NCBI GenBank assembly: GCA_040901765.1
Contig: JBBDYG010000006.1
Location: 1 to 52,937, forward strand
Direction of reading: 5' to 3'
Length of the DNA stretch: 52,937 nt
DNA from: JBBDYG01 sp040901765
Lineage (GTDB): Bacteria; Planctomycetota; Planctomycetia; Pirellulales; Lacipirellulaceae
The notes below the pieces were generated by a model. That model was not told the DNA's origin and ran no database searches. It saw nothing but the letters and a program-made list of their open reading frames with translations. Both the position numbers and the translations under genes were made by a program. Shown in pieces: positions 8,596 through 16,639 of this stretch; position 1 is the stretch's first letter, and every line of letters begins with the position of its first letter.

Positions 8596-10242
8596 TTGAA
8601 AACGCGTCGAATTCTACCGACTCTTGTCATGGCGGCGATCGCGCTGGCGACCGGCGTTTCGGCGGCCGCCGTTTCGTTCGCGGCCGAAGGGCAGCGCCCG
8701 CGTGACGACGCGATGCGACAGTATTTGCAAGCGGAGCGCCCCGCCCAAATCACGCGCGTTGCAATCGACGGCAACACGATCGCGATTCACGGCCAGATTC
8801 CACCAAGTGACGCGACGCGATGGAAGCTGGTTGAGCTTCCGCCGCACCAGAGCAGCATTGATGCTGACGATTCAGTCGAGGTCGCCAGTATCGATACTCC
8901 CGGCTCGTTCAAGCATACCGTCGAACGGATCGCAGACGGTCGCGACCGATTGCTTTCCCGCTGGGCGGTGATCTCCACGGACGCGACAGGCGCTGTTCTT
9001 ACGAGCCACGCTCGCTATGCGGAGGATCCCACCGCCCCACCTCGGCAGCCGGCGGCGTCGAAGAAGGGCATGGCCGGCGTTCATTCCGGCGACGATCTGC
9101 CGGAATTGCTCGAACTTGGCGTGAAGCACATCACCGTCAACGTTCATCTCGAAAAGCTCATTTCGCTCGCGCCCGAGGGTGCGATCGAGCACCGCTATTG
9201 TGGCAAGACTTACTACTTCGCGCCCGACACCATCGAGCAATTCGATAAAGTCTTTGGCTTCGCGACGCAAAACGACATGGTCGCCAGCGCGATTCTCTTG
9301 GTGCCGCGGCTAGATCGGAAAACGGAATTGGGCCGCCTGCTGACGCATCCCGACGCGGTCGATGGTCATTTCAGCATGCCCAATGTCGCCACCGCCGAAG
9401 GAGCGCAGTTCTTTGCCGCGGTAATTGACTTTCTTGCCGCGAGGTATTCGCGCGACGACGAGGCCCCCGGACGGATTACGAACTGGATCCTCGGCAACGA
9501 AATCGACGCCGGCTGGATTTGGACCAACTCGGGCGAGAAAACGGCGCACGAGTACATGGACGAATACACCCGCGCGTTGCGGATGGTCCATGCGATTGTC
9601 CGTTCGCACGATCCTCACTCAATTGCGTTCGTCTCGCTGACCCACTTCTGGGCGCAACCGTTCGATCCCTCGCCGCTCCGGTACTATGCGGGCCGCGAGT
9701 TGCTGGAGATTCTTCAGCGGCAGTGCGAGGTGGAAGGCAATTTCAATTGGGGCGTTGCGCATCATCCGTATCCGCAAGACCTGTTCAATTCGCGGTTTTG
9801 GGAAGATACACTTGCGCACGACGACTTCGAGACACCCAAGATCACGTTCAAGAACGTCGCGGTGCTCGACCGCTGGCTCCACCAGCCGCGATACCGGTTC
9901 AACGATCGGGTGCGTACTGTTTTGCTCTCCGAGCAAGGCTTTCACACGCCCGACTACAGCGCGGAGGCCGAGCAGGTGCAGGCCGCGGCGCTGGCCCTCT
10001 CGTGGCGAAAAGTGCAGCCGCTCGAGTCGGTCGAGGCCTATCACTACCACCGCTGGATCGACCACCCACACGAAGGCGGCCTGCGGCTAGGCTTCCGCCG
10101 GCTTGCCGACCCAAACGCCGCGGAACTCCACCCCAAGAAGTTTTCGTGGAACGTGTTCCGCGCTCTGGGCACGCCCGACGAACCGGCAGCGACCGAGTTC
10201 GCCCGACCCATCGTCGGCGACGCCGCTTGGAAATCGCCCTAA
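8596..10242 (+). CDS. Exported DUF5722-like glycoside-hydrolase-fold protein
   Basis: 548 residues. Its start codon is TTG, chosen because only this start keeps the basic n-region (KTRR) of a clear signal peptide; the next ATG would remove it. The central and C-terminal parts resemble the DUF5722 family, a TIM barrel related to clan A glycoside hydrolases. HITVNVHLEKLI, NWILGNEIDAGWIW (candidate acid/base Glu after Asn) and VLLSEQGFHTPDY (candidate nucleophile Glu) fit such a fold. It starts 3 nt after the giant dehydrogenase, so the two are very probably translated from one message and may act on the same polysaccharide outside the cytoplasm. No substrate can be named. The family assignment is from memory of its motifs, without a search. 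Confidence 0.85.
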   Translation: MKTRRILPTLVMAAIALATGVSAAAVSFAAEGQRPRDDAMRQYLQAERPAQITRVAIDGNTIAIHGQIPPSDATRWKLVELPPHQSSIDADDSVEVASIDTPGSFKHTVERIADGRDRLLSRWAVISTDATGAVLTSHARYAEDPTAPPRQPAASKKGMAGVHSGDDLPELLELGVKHITVNVHLEKLISLAPEGAIEHRYCGKTYYFAPDTIEQFDKVFGFATQNDMVASAILLVPRLDRKTELGRLLTHPDAVDGHFSMPNVATAEGAQFFAAVIDFLAARYSRDDEAPGRITNWILGNEIDAGWIWTNSGEKTAHEYMDEYTRALRMVHAIVRSHDPHSIAFVSLTHFWAQPFDPSPLRYYAGRELLEILQRQCEVEGNFNWGVAHHPYPQDLFNSRFWEDTLAHDDFETPKITFKNVAVLDRWLHQPRYRFNDRVRTVLLSEQGFHTPDYSAEAEQVQAAALALSWRKVQPLESVEAYHYHRWIDHPHEGGLRLGFRRLADPNAAELHPKKFSWNVFRALGTPDEPAATEFARPIVGDAAWKSP

Positions 10243-10290
10243 CGAACATCGCAAGAACAACCTGGGTTTTTGGCCAAAGGACTGTTCTCA

Positions 10291-10574
10291 ACGGGGCATC
10301 ACCCTCGTTGGGTGTCTTTACGCCAAGGGCGTTGCGTCCTCCAGCCCAGGGTTGGCCGGCGCGGCGGACTACCCTGGGTTGGCTGGCTCCGCACATGTTT
10401 TACCCCAACGGGGTTACGCCGGAGGCCGTAACCCCGTTGGGGTAAATGCGACCAAATTCGGCATGGACCCAGGGTAGGTCGCCGTGGCGACCAACCCTGG
10501 GCTGGAGGGCGAAACCGCTTCGCGGTAGGAATGCAGCCGTTGTGTAGTACAACGAGGGCGATGCCCCAGGCTAC
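10291..10574. repeat. Large nested palindromic repeat (multi-stem, MITE-like)
   Basis: A non-coding block of concentric inverted repeats after the DUF5722 gene. The outer arms are GGGGCATCACCCTCGTTG (from 10293) against CAACGAGGGCGATGCCCC (ending 10567). The middle arms are CCAGCCCAGGGTTGG against CCAACCCTGGGCTGG, and CTACCCTGGGT against ACCCAGGGTAG. The centre (10399-10446) is an almost perfect hairpin with TTTACCCCAACGGGGTTAC and its complement around a ~10-nt core. Folded, it gives a cross of several stems. The architecture suggests a non-autonomous mobile element or a structured intergenic repeat family; no target duplication was identified. Confidence 0.8.
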
Positions 10575-10769
10575 GGTGAATTAGGGCTCTCAGCCAAATC
10601 GTCAATTGATTCGCGGCCCAGCGACTCGATTCCGTCAGAAGTTGATTCACCGAAGTTATTATGACTGGATCCTAAGCCGCGCGCTGTGCTTCCAACGGCC
10701 TGAGATGTGTGATGTCAAAAGGTAGAAGTGCGGAAACACTTGCACTCTGCCTCCCGAACTTCTGCCTTC

Positions 10770-10790
10770 TTACATTTTACATTTTACATT
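10770..10790. repeat. Heptamer tandem repeat (TTACATT x3)
   Basis: Three perfect copies of TTACATT. The preceding ~30 nt (CTTGCAC, TCTGCCT and so on) also looks faintly periodic. It lies just downstream of the terminator of the PEP-CTERM gene. No hairpin partner is seen here, unlike at the flhF/flhA or fliE/fliF loci. The remaining bases of the 10243-10918 gap show nothing else that I can support. Confidence 0.7.
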
Positions 10791-10800
10791 GCCATTGTAA

Positions 10801-10832
10801 CGAAAGAGCCCCGGCCGTCCTGTCCGGGGCTC
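10801..10832 (-). terminator. Rho-independent terminator of the PEP-CTERM gene
   Basis: Read on the minus strand, GAGCCCCGG and CCGGGGCTC form a perfect 9-bp GC-rich stem around a 9-nt loop, followed directly by TTTCGTT. It sits ~90 nt after the stop codon of the convergently placed PEP-CTERM gene. The T tract is short, so it may be a weak terminator or an mRNA-stabilising 3' hairpin. Confidence 0.65.
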
Positions 10833-10918
10833 CTTGCGCCGTCGCGCTTCATTCCCAAAGGTGCATCAATCGATTGCTTGCGCGACGACTGCGATCACCG
10901 CAGCAGCAAGCCAACAAC

Positions 10919-11941
10919 TCACTTTCTGCGGAATGCCATCATGCCGCCCACCATGGCAAGCATCGCCAGCGCCATGCCGGCCGGCTCGGGGATGGTGTAT
11001 AGCTCAAACGCCAGATCCTTCGAGAAGTTCGCGATGAAGGTCGGTCCGTCCCAACGCCCGTCGTAGCGCGTCGGCCGGTACTGGTCCTGCCGCACCAACG
11101 GCATGATCTGGGACATCGGATCCTGGGGATCCATAAGAACCTGTACGAGTCCCGTCACCGCGTCATCCTGGAAGTGCCAGATCGGGAATGGTACCCCAAC
11201 CGGGGCCTGATTGCTCTCGCCTGGCACGACGCCGGGGGGAACCGAGGCCAAAGGGTTGTGGACCGTGTAGTCCCGGTTGTGCCAGCCCCATTGGGGAAGC
11301 AGTTCCGGCGGAAAGTTTGGCGGCACATCGTACAACGCCACAATCTTCAGCCAGTACACCGTGTCGGGTTCCTGACGAAACTCCTTGCCCAGGTGCAGTT
11401 CCGCGTTGTACTCATACGTTGGACCGTCGGCAAAGCTGAAGCCGACCGGCTTCTCCGTGAAGGTTCCCGATCCACGAAACAATGGACCGCGGCTGACGAC
11501 CTGGTTGAGCAGCGGATCGCCCGGGCGACTGAAGCTGAAAGGATCGTTGTCATCGGCTGGAATGTCCTTCTCGAACGAGATCAAAAACCGCGGCACCGGC
11601 AGTTGCACAGGTGTCTGCTGATTCATGTAGGAGCCCCACCACTTCACGTGAACGACCGGCGACTTAAAACGGTCGGCGAAATCATCCGCCATAAAGTCCC
11701 CTCGGTACTCGATTGGGGGAGCGCCCGTCACGTCAATGCGTCCGTAAGCAGTGCTGAGTTCATTGTGGCCGCGGAAGATTTCAAATCCCGGAGGCGTCGG
11801 ACCCCCAGGAAGGGGCGTTGCCAGCATCGGCAACTGCGAGAATTTCAAGGTATCGCGGCCGGGCAGCGGGTCGGCCGTCGCGAGACCCGGCAGGAAGAGT
11901 GCCAGCGCAAATAGCGCCGGGCTGCAGAAGACGTGTCTCAT
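10919..11941 (-). CDS. PEP-CTERM sorting-domain protein
   Basis: 340 residues. An N-terminal signal peptide (MRHVFCSPALFALALFLPGLATA) and a C-terminal PEP-CTERM signal are both clear: the IPEPAG motif, a ~15-residue hydrophobic helix and the basic tail FRRK. Such proteins are exported, processed by an exosortase, and displayed or released with exopolysaccharide. The body is beta-rich and aromatic (WWGSYMNQQ, YWLKIVALYDVP, WGWHNRDY) and I do not recognise a catalytic domain. The start at 11941 has an excellent GGAGGT six bases upstream and gives the signal peptide directly; a longer in-frame extension to 12016 is less likely. No exosortase gene is in the window. Confidence 0.9.
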   Translation of the reverse strand: MRHVFCSPALFALALFLPGLATADPLPGRDTLKFSQLPMLATPLPGGPTPPGFEIFRGHNELSTAYGRIDVTGAPPIEYRGDFMADDFADRFKSPVVHVKWWGSYMNQQTPVQLPVPRFLISFEKDIPADDNDPFSFSRPGDPLLNQVVSRGPLFRGSGTFTEKPVGFSFADGPTYEYNAELHLGKEFRQEPDTVYWLKIVALYDVPPNFPPELLPQWGWHNRDYTVHNPLASVPPGVVPGESNQAPVGVPFPIWHFQDDAVTGLVQVLMDPQDPMSQIMPLVRQDQYRPTRYDGRWDGPTFIANFSKDLAFELYTIPEPAGMALAMLAMVGGMMAFRRK

Positions 11942-12564
11942 GAGACACCTCCATGGCAAGTGTGGGCACGTGAGAAGAGTAACGTCCGCGATACGGCCCA
12001 CATCGCGGACGTTCAACGGGTGGGCAACTTCGCTGTTCGAGGGCGAGTTATTGGAACAGCGCTCGATTAGGGGACATGCACGACATCGCGCACGTCAAAG
12101 ACGGCACACGATAAGCATTTTTGCTGCTCCGGAGGAGAGGAAGCGAACAGCAGTTTGTTGGACGGGGTGGGAAAAGACGTCCGTTGAGGTCGGGTGGTGC
12201 GACCTCCGTCTCAAATGAAAAGACGTTCGGGAGGCGGAATGCCGCACTGGCATTCTTTCTACACCTGCTATGCGGCGTGTCAATAGCTTGGCGAAAAAAA
12301 AGTCAAAAAAAATCCGCCGCTGAGTTTTCCTTCGGTTCAATGCGGGCCTCGGCCATCTTGTGGCATCCTTCGATTCCTAATTTCAGAGGGCAGCCTTCGA
12401 TCGGTCTCGGTGCCCTGAAAACGAGGGGTGTCCCCGCAGTGTCGTCCCCGCAGTGACGCCTTTTGAACCGAAGGTTTAGGCGATTGGCGATTGTCGGCAG
12501 TGGCCGGTAGACTGGTGGCGGGTTTAGATTGTGTTGGCCAATGTGATACTCCCAAGGTTCCGTC
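11942..12564. other. Divergent intergenic region between the PEP-CTERM and TIM-barrel genes
   Basis: About 620 bases without a convincing gene. It should hold the promoters of both flanking divergent genes. A 7-bp hairpin, GAATGCC/GGCATTC, is at 12237-12255 followed by TTTCT, and two A-runs are at 12293-12311. Short open frames here lack ribosome binding sites and recognisable motifs. No repeat from the window's families is present. Confidence 0.6.
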
Positions 12565-14388
12565 ATGAAACACTGGCTGCTGAACGCGCTTGCAATCGCG
12601 ATAGCGATGCCCACCGGTCACGTCACCGGTGTGGAGATTCCGCCGGCGCTGCGCGTCGGCCGCGCCGGTCACGCGTTCGATCACCTGGGGGGCTTCGGCG
12701 ATCAAGCGGAGACTGCGGCGGCGAGTGGGGCGACGATAATTTACGCCAGCGGACTTGGGGGACTGGTGTACGAAGGTGTGCCGAGCGGAGAAGCATTTGG
12801 CCGGCACTCGCGAGCCGTCGCCGAGTACAATCGACTCGCAAAACAGGCGGGTATTGAAATCGCACTCGGATATATGTGCGCCACATCGATCGTGGGCCTC
12901 GACACGTTTGACGCGAACTGGTCGGAAATGTTGCGGGACAACTTCAAGTCGCCGGTCGCCGAGTGGCTACAGCAGGATCGGCAGGGCCAGCCGTTGCCCT
13001 CCTGGTATGGAGGCGAATATCGGCCCGCCTGCATGAATCACCCCGACTGGCGACGGTATCACCAACTGATGGTCGAGCAGCAACTGCTAACGGGTCACGA
13101 CGGAATTTTCTTCGACAACCCGACCGTCCATCCAAAGGGGTGTTACTGCGCACACTGCATGGAGAAGTTCGCAACCTTCCTGCACGAAAACGGAACGAAG
13201 CTCGACATCGAGGAGACGGATCGCGACCTCCGGGTCGAGGCACTTCGTAAGCTGGCGGATGAACATCCGCAGGAGTTCATGCGATTCCGCTGCACGATCG
13301 CTCGCGATTTTCTGGCCCACATCCGCGATTTCGCAAGGACGATCAATCCTCACGCGCTCATCACTTGCAACAACAGCCTGAATGTGCCCGACGTGCTCTA
13401 CCGGCAAGCGCGGATGTATGCGTACAACATCGCGGAACTGAGCAAGGCGGGAGATTTGGTGGTAGTGGAAGACATGGTCACGCAGCCGCGCGTGACCGCC
13501 GACGGCAAGGTGTTCGAGTACGGGCCGACCTACAAGCAACTGCACGCCATCAGTCACGGCAAGCCGATCGTGGCCGTCGCATTGGCGGAGGCGGATTACC
13601 ACACGCCGCCGAATCTCGTTCGGCTGGCAATGGCCGAGGCGGCGGCGAACGAGGCGTCGTACCTGTCGTGGCCCGCGTGGCCCGAGGCGCAGCGGGAGCG
13701 GATGGTTGCCGCCATTCGTCCGCAAGCCGATTTTTTGCGTCAGCACGAGGCGCTGTTAAACGACGCGGCGGGTCGGGCCGACGTGGTGTTGTTTCTGCCG
13801 TTTCGACGATGGGTGGAAACGGAGGTGTGTACGGCGTCGAACCTTGCCACGGCGTTGTCGCAAGCCAATGTGCAGTATGAAGTCTTTTCGGAAGAGGATT
13901 TCAAACTGTCGCCGCGAGGTGGGCGGATCCCTGTGTTGCTCGTCGAGTCGCTTTCGGTGCTAACGCCGGCGGAAGCAGCCGAGGTCGAGGCTTTTCGCCA
14001 GCAGGGTGGGCGAGTTATTACGGCCGACGCCCCGGACTGGCTCGAGCAAGTTCGAGCCGCGGTGGCGCGACCCTCGCTCACCGTGGCCGGTCCATCGACG
14101 GTGCGGGCCGTGATGCGCGATCAACCGAAGCGGACCATCCTTCACCTGCTGAACCTCAACGTGGAACGGCTTTCCTCCTTCGAGGACAAAGTGACGCCCG
14201 CAACGGACATCAAGCTAACCGTGCGAGTTCCGTTGAAGAGCGTGCGCGAGGTAAAGCTATTAACGGCCGATGAAAACGAAACCACGGGAACACTGGAGTT
14301 CGACCGCCAACAGGATGGCGATGGATCGTTGGTGACGTTGACTGTGCCGCGACTGGATGTCAGTGCGATGGTGGTGATCGAAGAGTGA
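12565..14388 (+). CDS. Exported glycoside-hydrolase-like TIM-barrel protein
   Basis: 607 residues with a signal peptide (MKHWLLNALAIAIAMPTGHVTG). Residues ~30-390 read as a (beta/alpha)8 barrel of the putative glycosyl hydrolase type: GATIIYASGLGG, IEIALGYMCATSI, a Cys pair in YCAHCMEKF, HDGIFFDNPTV and LVVVEDMVTQPR, the last two holding candidate acidic residues. Residues ~400-500 resemble the Rossmann-like trimerisation domain of beta-galactosidases (VVLFLPFRRW, VESLSVLTPAEAAEVEAFRQQGGRVI). A beta domain with HLLNLNVERL closes the protein. It probably acts on glycans outside the cytoplasm, but the substrate and family number cannot be fixed from sequence alone. It is encoded alone on the plus strand, with a DinB-like gene convergent. 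Confidence 0.82.
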   Translation: MKHWLLNALAIAIAMPTGHVTGVEIPPALRVGRAGHAFDHLGGFGDQAETAAASGATIIYASGLGGLVYEGVPSGEAFGRHSRAVAEYNRLAKQAGIEIALGYMCATSIVGLDTFDANWSEMLRDNFKSPVAEWLQQDRQGQPLPSWYGGEYRPACMNHPDWRRYHQLMVEQQLLTGHDGIFFDNPTVHPKGCYCAHCMEKFATFLHENGTKLDIEETDRDLRVEALRKLADEHPQEFMRFRCTIARDFLAHIRDFARTINPHALITCNNSLNVPDVLYRQARMYAYNIAELSKAGDLVVVEDMVTQPRVTADGKVFEYGPTYKQLHAISHGKPIVAVALAEADYHTPPNLVRLAMAEAAANEASYLSWPAWPEAQRERMVAAIRPQADFLRQHEALLNDAAGRADVVLFLPFRRWVETEVCTASNLATALSQANVQYEVFSEEDFKLSPRGGRIPVLLVESLSVLTPAEAAEVEAFRQQGGRVITADAPDWLEQVRAAVARPSLTVAGPSTVRAVMRDQPKRTILHLLNLNVERLSSFEDKVTPATDIKLTVRVPLKSVREVKLLTADENETTGTLEFDRQQDGDGSLVTLTVPRLDVSAMVVIEE

Positions 14389-14432
14389 GCCACTTGGGGT
14401 TGAGGTACGACACTCGCCGTTCCACGGCTGAT

Positions 14433-14930
14433 TCATTCCACGACGTCCGCACTCCTTATCCCCGCCAGAATCTGCCGAATCGCCCCCAGGTGATACGCCG
14501 TGTGGGCAGCGCTCGACAGCGCACCGGCGGCGGTCACTTCGTTCCAATCCGCGTGACCAACCACGGCATTTTGCCACGTCTTCACTTCGTGACGCAGACG
14601 GTCGCGCAGCGCTCGCCACTGGTCCTCGGTGACCGTGTTCCGCTTCCAGCTTGCGTCCCAATCGGCGTCGGTCCACGGATTGGCTTCGCCGCCGGCCCAG
14701 CGATTGAGTAGCGTCAGGCCGTACCACACATGATCGACGTGCGAGGCGATTGTCGTCTTGCCCGGCATCGGTCGCGCCGAAGCGGCGCGGGCGTCGATCG
14801 ATTCGAGCTGCCCGAGCAGCCCCGGGTCGCCGGGATTGAGAACATACGCCTCGCTGCCGGGCGGCCCGTCGAAGATCTCCGTTAACAGCTTCGATAGGGC
14901 GCGTAGAAAAAGCGTGTCGGTTGTAGTCAT
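14433..14930 (-). CDS. DinB-like four-helix protein
   Basis: 165 residues from the ATG at 14930, which has AGGAG at a good distance; an extension to 15002 is unsupported. The pattern of an N-terminal helix (TLFLRALSKLLTEIF), an internal helix with His (IASHVDHVWYGLTLLNRWAG) and a C-terminal helix with His (AAHTAYHLGAIRQIL) fits the DinB/YfiT-like superfamily. There a trio of histidines binds a metal. Some members are thiol S-transferases, but most, like this one, have no assigned reaction. It stands alone, convergent with the TIM-barrel gene, next to the toxin-antitoxin island. Confidence 0.75.
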   Translation of the reverse strand: MTTTDTLFLRALSKLLTEIFDGPPGSEAYVLNPGDPGLLGQLESIDARAASARPMPGKTTIASHVDHVWYGLTLLNRWAGGEANPWTDADWDASWKRNTVTEDQWRALRDRLRHEVKTWQNAVVGHADWNEVTAAGALSSAAHTAYHLGAIRQILAGIRSADVVE

Positions 14931-15056
14931 CGAATCTCCTTTACGGCCTATAGCTTCCAGGTTGCGCTGTCCGGATTCATCTGACTGTAAACGCGCGACC
15001 ATCGCTCAATTTTGTTCTACCGGAAGCTCGCTGGTTAGTGTACCGGCCAAGCAAAC

Positions 15057-15084
15057 TTGACAAACACAACAAAAAGCATAGGAT
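15057..15084 (+). promoter_or_regulatory. Candidate sigma-70 promoter of the broken relE operon
   Basis: TTGACA at 15057-15062, a 16-nt A-rich spacer, then TAGGAT at 15079-15084. The -35 is perfect and the -10 matches the consensus at four of six positions. The relE ATG is only 8 nt farther on, so the transcript would be nearly leaderless. Supported by position and sequence only. Confidence 0.35.
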
Positions 15085-15091
15085 CGAATGG

Positions 15092-15543
15092 ATGAAGGTC
15101 ACCATCGCCGATGAGGCCTTAAACCAGGTCGCTAAACTTCCGCAGAGGGTGAGCGTCACAATTGTAGATAGGGGGTGGCTGGGGTCGAAGGCGCTAGCCG
15201 AAGCCCCCAGCGGAAGCGCGAACCGATGCCGACATTCAGGATTTGCTGGGGGCTGCGCCTGCTGGCTACGACCCCAGCCACCCGTCGTTCGAAGGCATCC
15301 ATCCAGATTCTACCTACAAATGAGACGCTCGCCCTTCCGCAGGTGATTCAAGTTCGGGTCGAGGCGGTGGTGGACCGGTTAGAGAAATGGCCGCAGGTCA
15401 GCGGCGTCAAGTGGCTGACTGGGGACTGGAAGGGTCACGCCCGGATCCGCACGGGCGATTATCGTGTAATCTTTCGCATCGAAGGGGACGTCGAAATTAT
15501 CGTGGTGCGGATCGCCGACCGTCGCGACGCCTACGCCGACTGA
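15092..15543 (+). pseudogene. RelE/ParE-family toxin gene disrupted by a MITE
   Basis: The reading frame starts MKVTIADEALNQVAKLPQ (18 codons, 15092-15145), is interrupted by 188 bp of mobile element, and resumes after the duplicated target as VIQVRVEAVVDRLEKW through GDYRVIFRIEGD to the stop at 15543. Removing the element plus one target copy (197 nt, not a multiple of three) restores an 84-residue toxin of the RelE superfamily, whose hallmarks are the WLTGDWKGHARIRTGDYRVIF core and the closing VVRIADRRDAY strand. Such toxins cut mRNA on the ribosome. In the present sequence the frame runs out inside the insertion, so no functional toxin is made. An XRE-type antitoxin gene follows after 11 nt. 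Confidence 0.92.
15146..15333. mobile_element. 188-bp MITE inserted in the relE-like gene
   Basis: The element is flanked by a 9-bp direct repeat, CTTCCGCAG, at 15137-15145 and 15334-15342. Its ends are inverted repeats: AGGGTGAGCGTC on the left and GACGCTCGCCCT on the right (11 of 12 paired). The similarity extends to ~26 bp (AATTGTAGATAG against CATTTGTAGGTAG). Inner inverted repeats GGGTGGCTGGGGTCG and AGCCCCCAGC follow on each side. There is no open frame of interest. The size, terminal inverted repeats, target duplication and second copy at 1-130 together define a MITE. The parent transposase is not in the window. If the terminal T is counted in the inverted repeat, the duplication is 7 bp. 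Confidence 0.92.
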
Positions 15544-15554
15544 GTGCTGCCATC

Positions 15555-15888
15555 ATGCCCGTTCAAACCATCTGCATTGAGGACAAGGCGTTCGTGGTAA
15601 TTCCTAAGCGAGTACGAAGAGTTACTCGTTCGGGCGGCGGGACAGACGCTTCCGCCGTTACCAGAGCCTGACGAGAACGGCAACCGCCCGGCGAAGGAGT
15701 CGATCCGAGTGCTGATCGCCCGCGGCATCATTGCCCGCCGTATCGCCGCCGGTTGGACTCAGGAAGACCTGGCTCGAAGCGCGAAGGTAAGCGCAGAGAC
15801 AATCAGCCGGCTCGAAGGGGCGAAGCATCGTCCTCAAGCCGCGACAGTAGCGAAGATCGACGAAGCATTCAAAGCGGTCGGTGTATGA
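15555..15888 (+). pseudogene. XRE-family antitoxin gene with a frameshift
   Basis: The N-terminus (MPVQTICIEDKAFVVIPKR) is in the frame of the ATG at 15555, 11 nt after the relE stop. The rest (EYEELLVRAAGQTLPPL, then an HTH reading GWTQEDLARSAKVSAETISRLE, ending EAFKAVGV) is in another frame. The shift lies near 15610, where AAGCGAGTACGAAGAG appears to lack two bases or carry one extra. Restored, it would be a ~111-residue antitoxin with a C-terminal helix-turn-helix that would bind the toxin and repress the operon. An internal in-frame GTG could give only a truncated HTH fragment. A sequencing error cannot be excluded from one read of the sequence. Confidence 0.85.
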
Positions 15889-16029
15889 ATCATGCCGTCC
15901 GAATCGTGACGTGAACGGCAAACTACCGCTATTCCGCTGCGGCGTGCGGCTGGTTTGGCAGCATCTGGCCGCGCGCGTGATTCAGGCGTTCGCTATCGAC
16001 AATCCCACAGGAACACATACTATACAGTT

Positions 16030-16248
16030 ATGAGACTCACTGCAATTCTCACTCCCGCCGAAGAAGGCGGCTTTGTCTCCCTAAATCCGGAAACGGGCAC
16101 TGCGTCGCAGGGCGAGACAATTGACGAAGCGCTGGCGAATTTGAGAGAAGCCACAGAACTCTATCTGGAGGAGTTTCCGCTTCCCGCGGGCAGCCAGACT
16201 TGGGTGACCACATTCGAGGTTTCCCGTGCCCAAGCTGCCGCGAATTAG
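16030..16248 (+). CDS. hicB: HicB-family antitoxin
   Basis: 72 residues matching the HicB partial RNase H-like fold: LTAILTPAEEGGFVSLNPETG followed by the family's signature SQGETIDEALANLREATELYLEEF. HicB binds and neutralises the HicA RNase. The frame is intact. The partner gene overlaps its 3' end by ~23 nt, which is common for this pair, but the partner looks frameshifted, so HicB may now be an orphan. No C-terminal DNA-binding domain is present, so autoregulation would depend on other factors. The gene lies in the same small island as the broken relE/xre pair. Confidence 0.88.
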   Translation: MRLTAILTPAEEGGFVSLNPETGTASQGETIDEALANLREATELYLEEFPLPAGSQTWVTTFEVSRAQAAAN

Positions 16249-16439
16249 CGGACGTGAGAGCGCTCGAAAAGTTGGGCTTTACTCAAGTCCGACAGCGAGG
16301 CAGCCACGTCATTATGCGATGCGATGATCGTGGTTGCTCCGTACCGATGCACCGACAGATAAAGACGGGAACACTTCGAAGCATTCTCAAACAAGCGGAT
16401 GTGAGCGTCGGAGATTTTGTGGACGCACTTCGAAGCTAA
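16226..16439 (+). pseudogene. hicA: HicA-family toxin gene with an N-terminal frameshift
   Basis: The GTG at 16226 begins the HicA hallmark (M)PKLPRISGRE. The body (VRALEKLGFTQVRQRGSHVIM, the VPMHRQIKTGTLRSILKQA segment and VGDFVDALRS) is read one frame away, from about 16254. HicA toxins are double-stranded-RNA-binding-fold mRNA interferases with a catalytic His, here in the GSHVIM motif, which is intact. A few bases seem to be missing between GGACGTGA and GAGCGCTC near 16252. A TTG at 16200 or the GTG at 16254 could start a protein with an altered or missing first strand. I judge it inactivated or at least altered, unless the shift is a sequencing error. Confidence 0.75.
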
Positions 16440-16639
16440 TGCCTTGTTGCGAATAAATCTAAATTTGGGGTTGAACACCATCTGCAAGGAATAATTTCTT
16501 GCCATGCCCCGTTCCGCGGCTATTCCTTCCGCAGTCTGCCAGCTAGAAAACCGCAACTTTTCGCTAGAAAAAGTGCCACTCGTTTGCTAAGCTCGGGGCA
16601 TTCCCATAAAGTGTACATTTATATAAAACGAGGTCCCTC

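Noticed and set aside
15175..15543. A 122-residue open frame joining MITE sequence to the relE 3' part
   Set aside because: The frame starts inside the mobile element; the first half is element sequence, so it is not an ancestral gene, even if it could be translated by chance.
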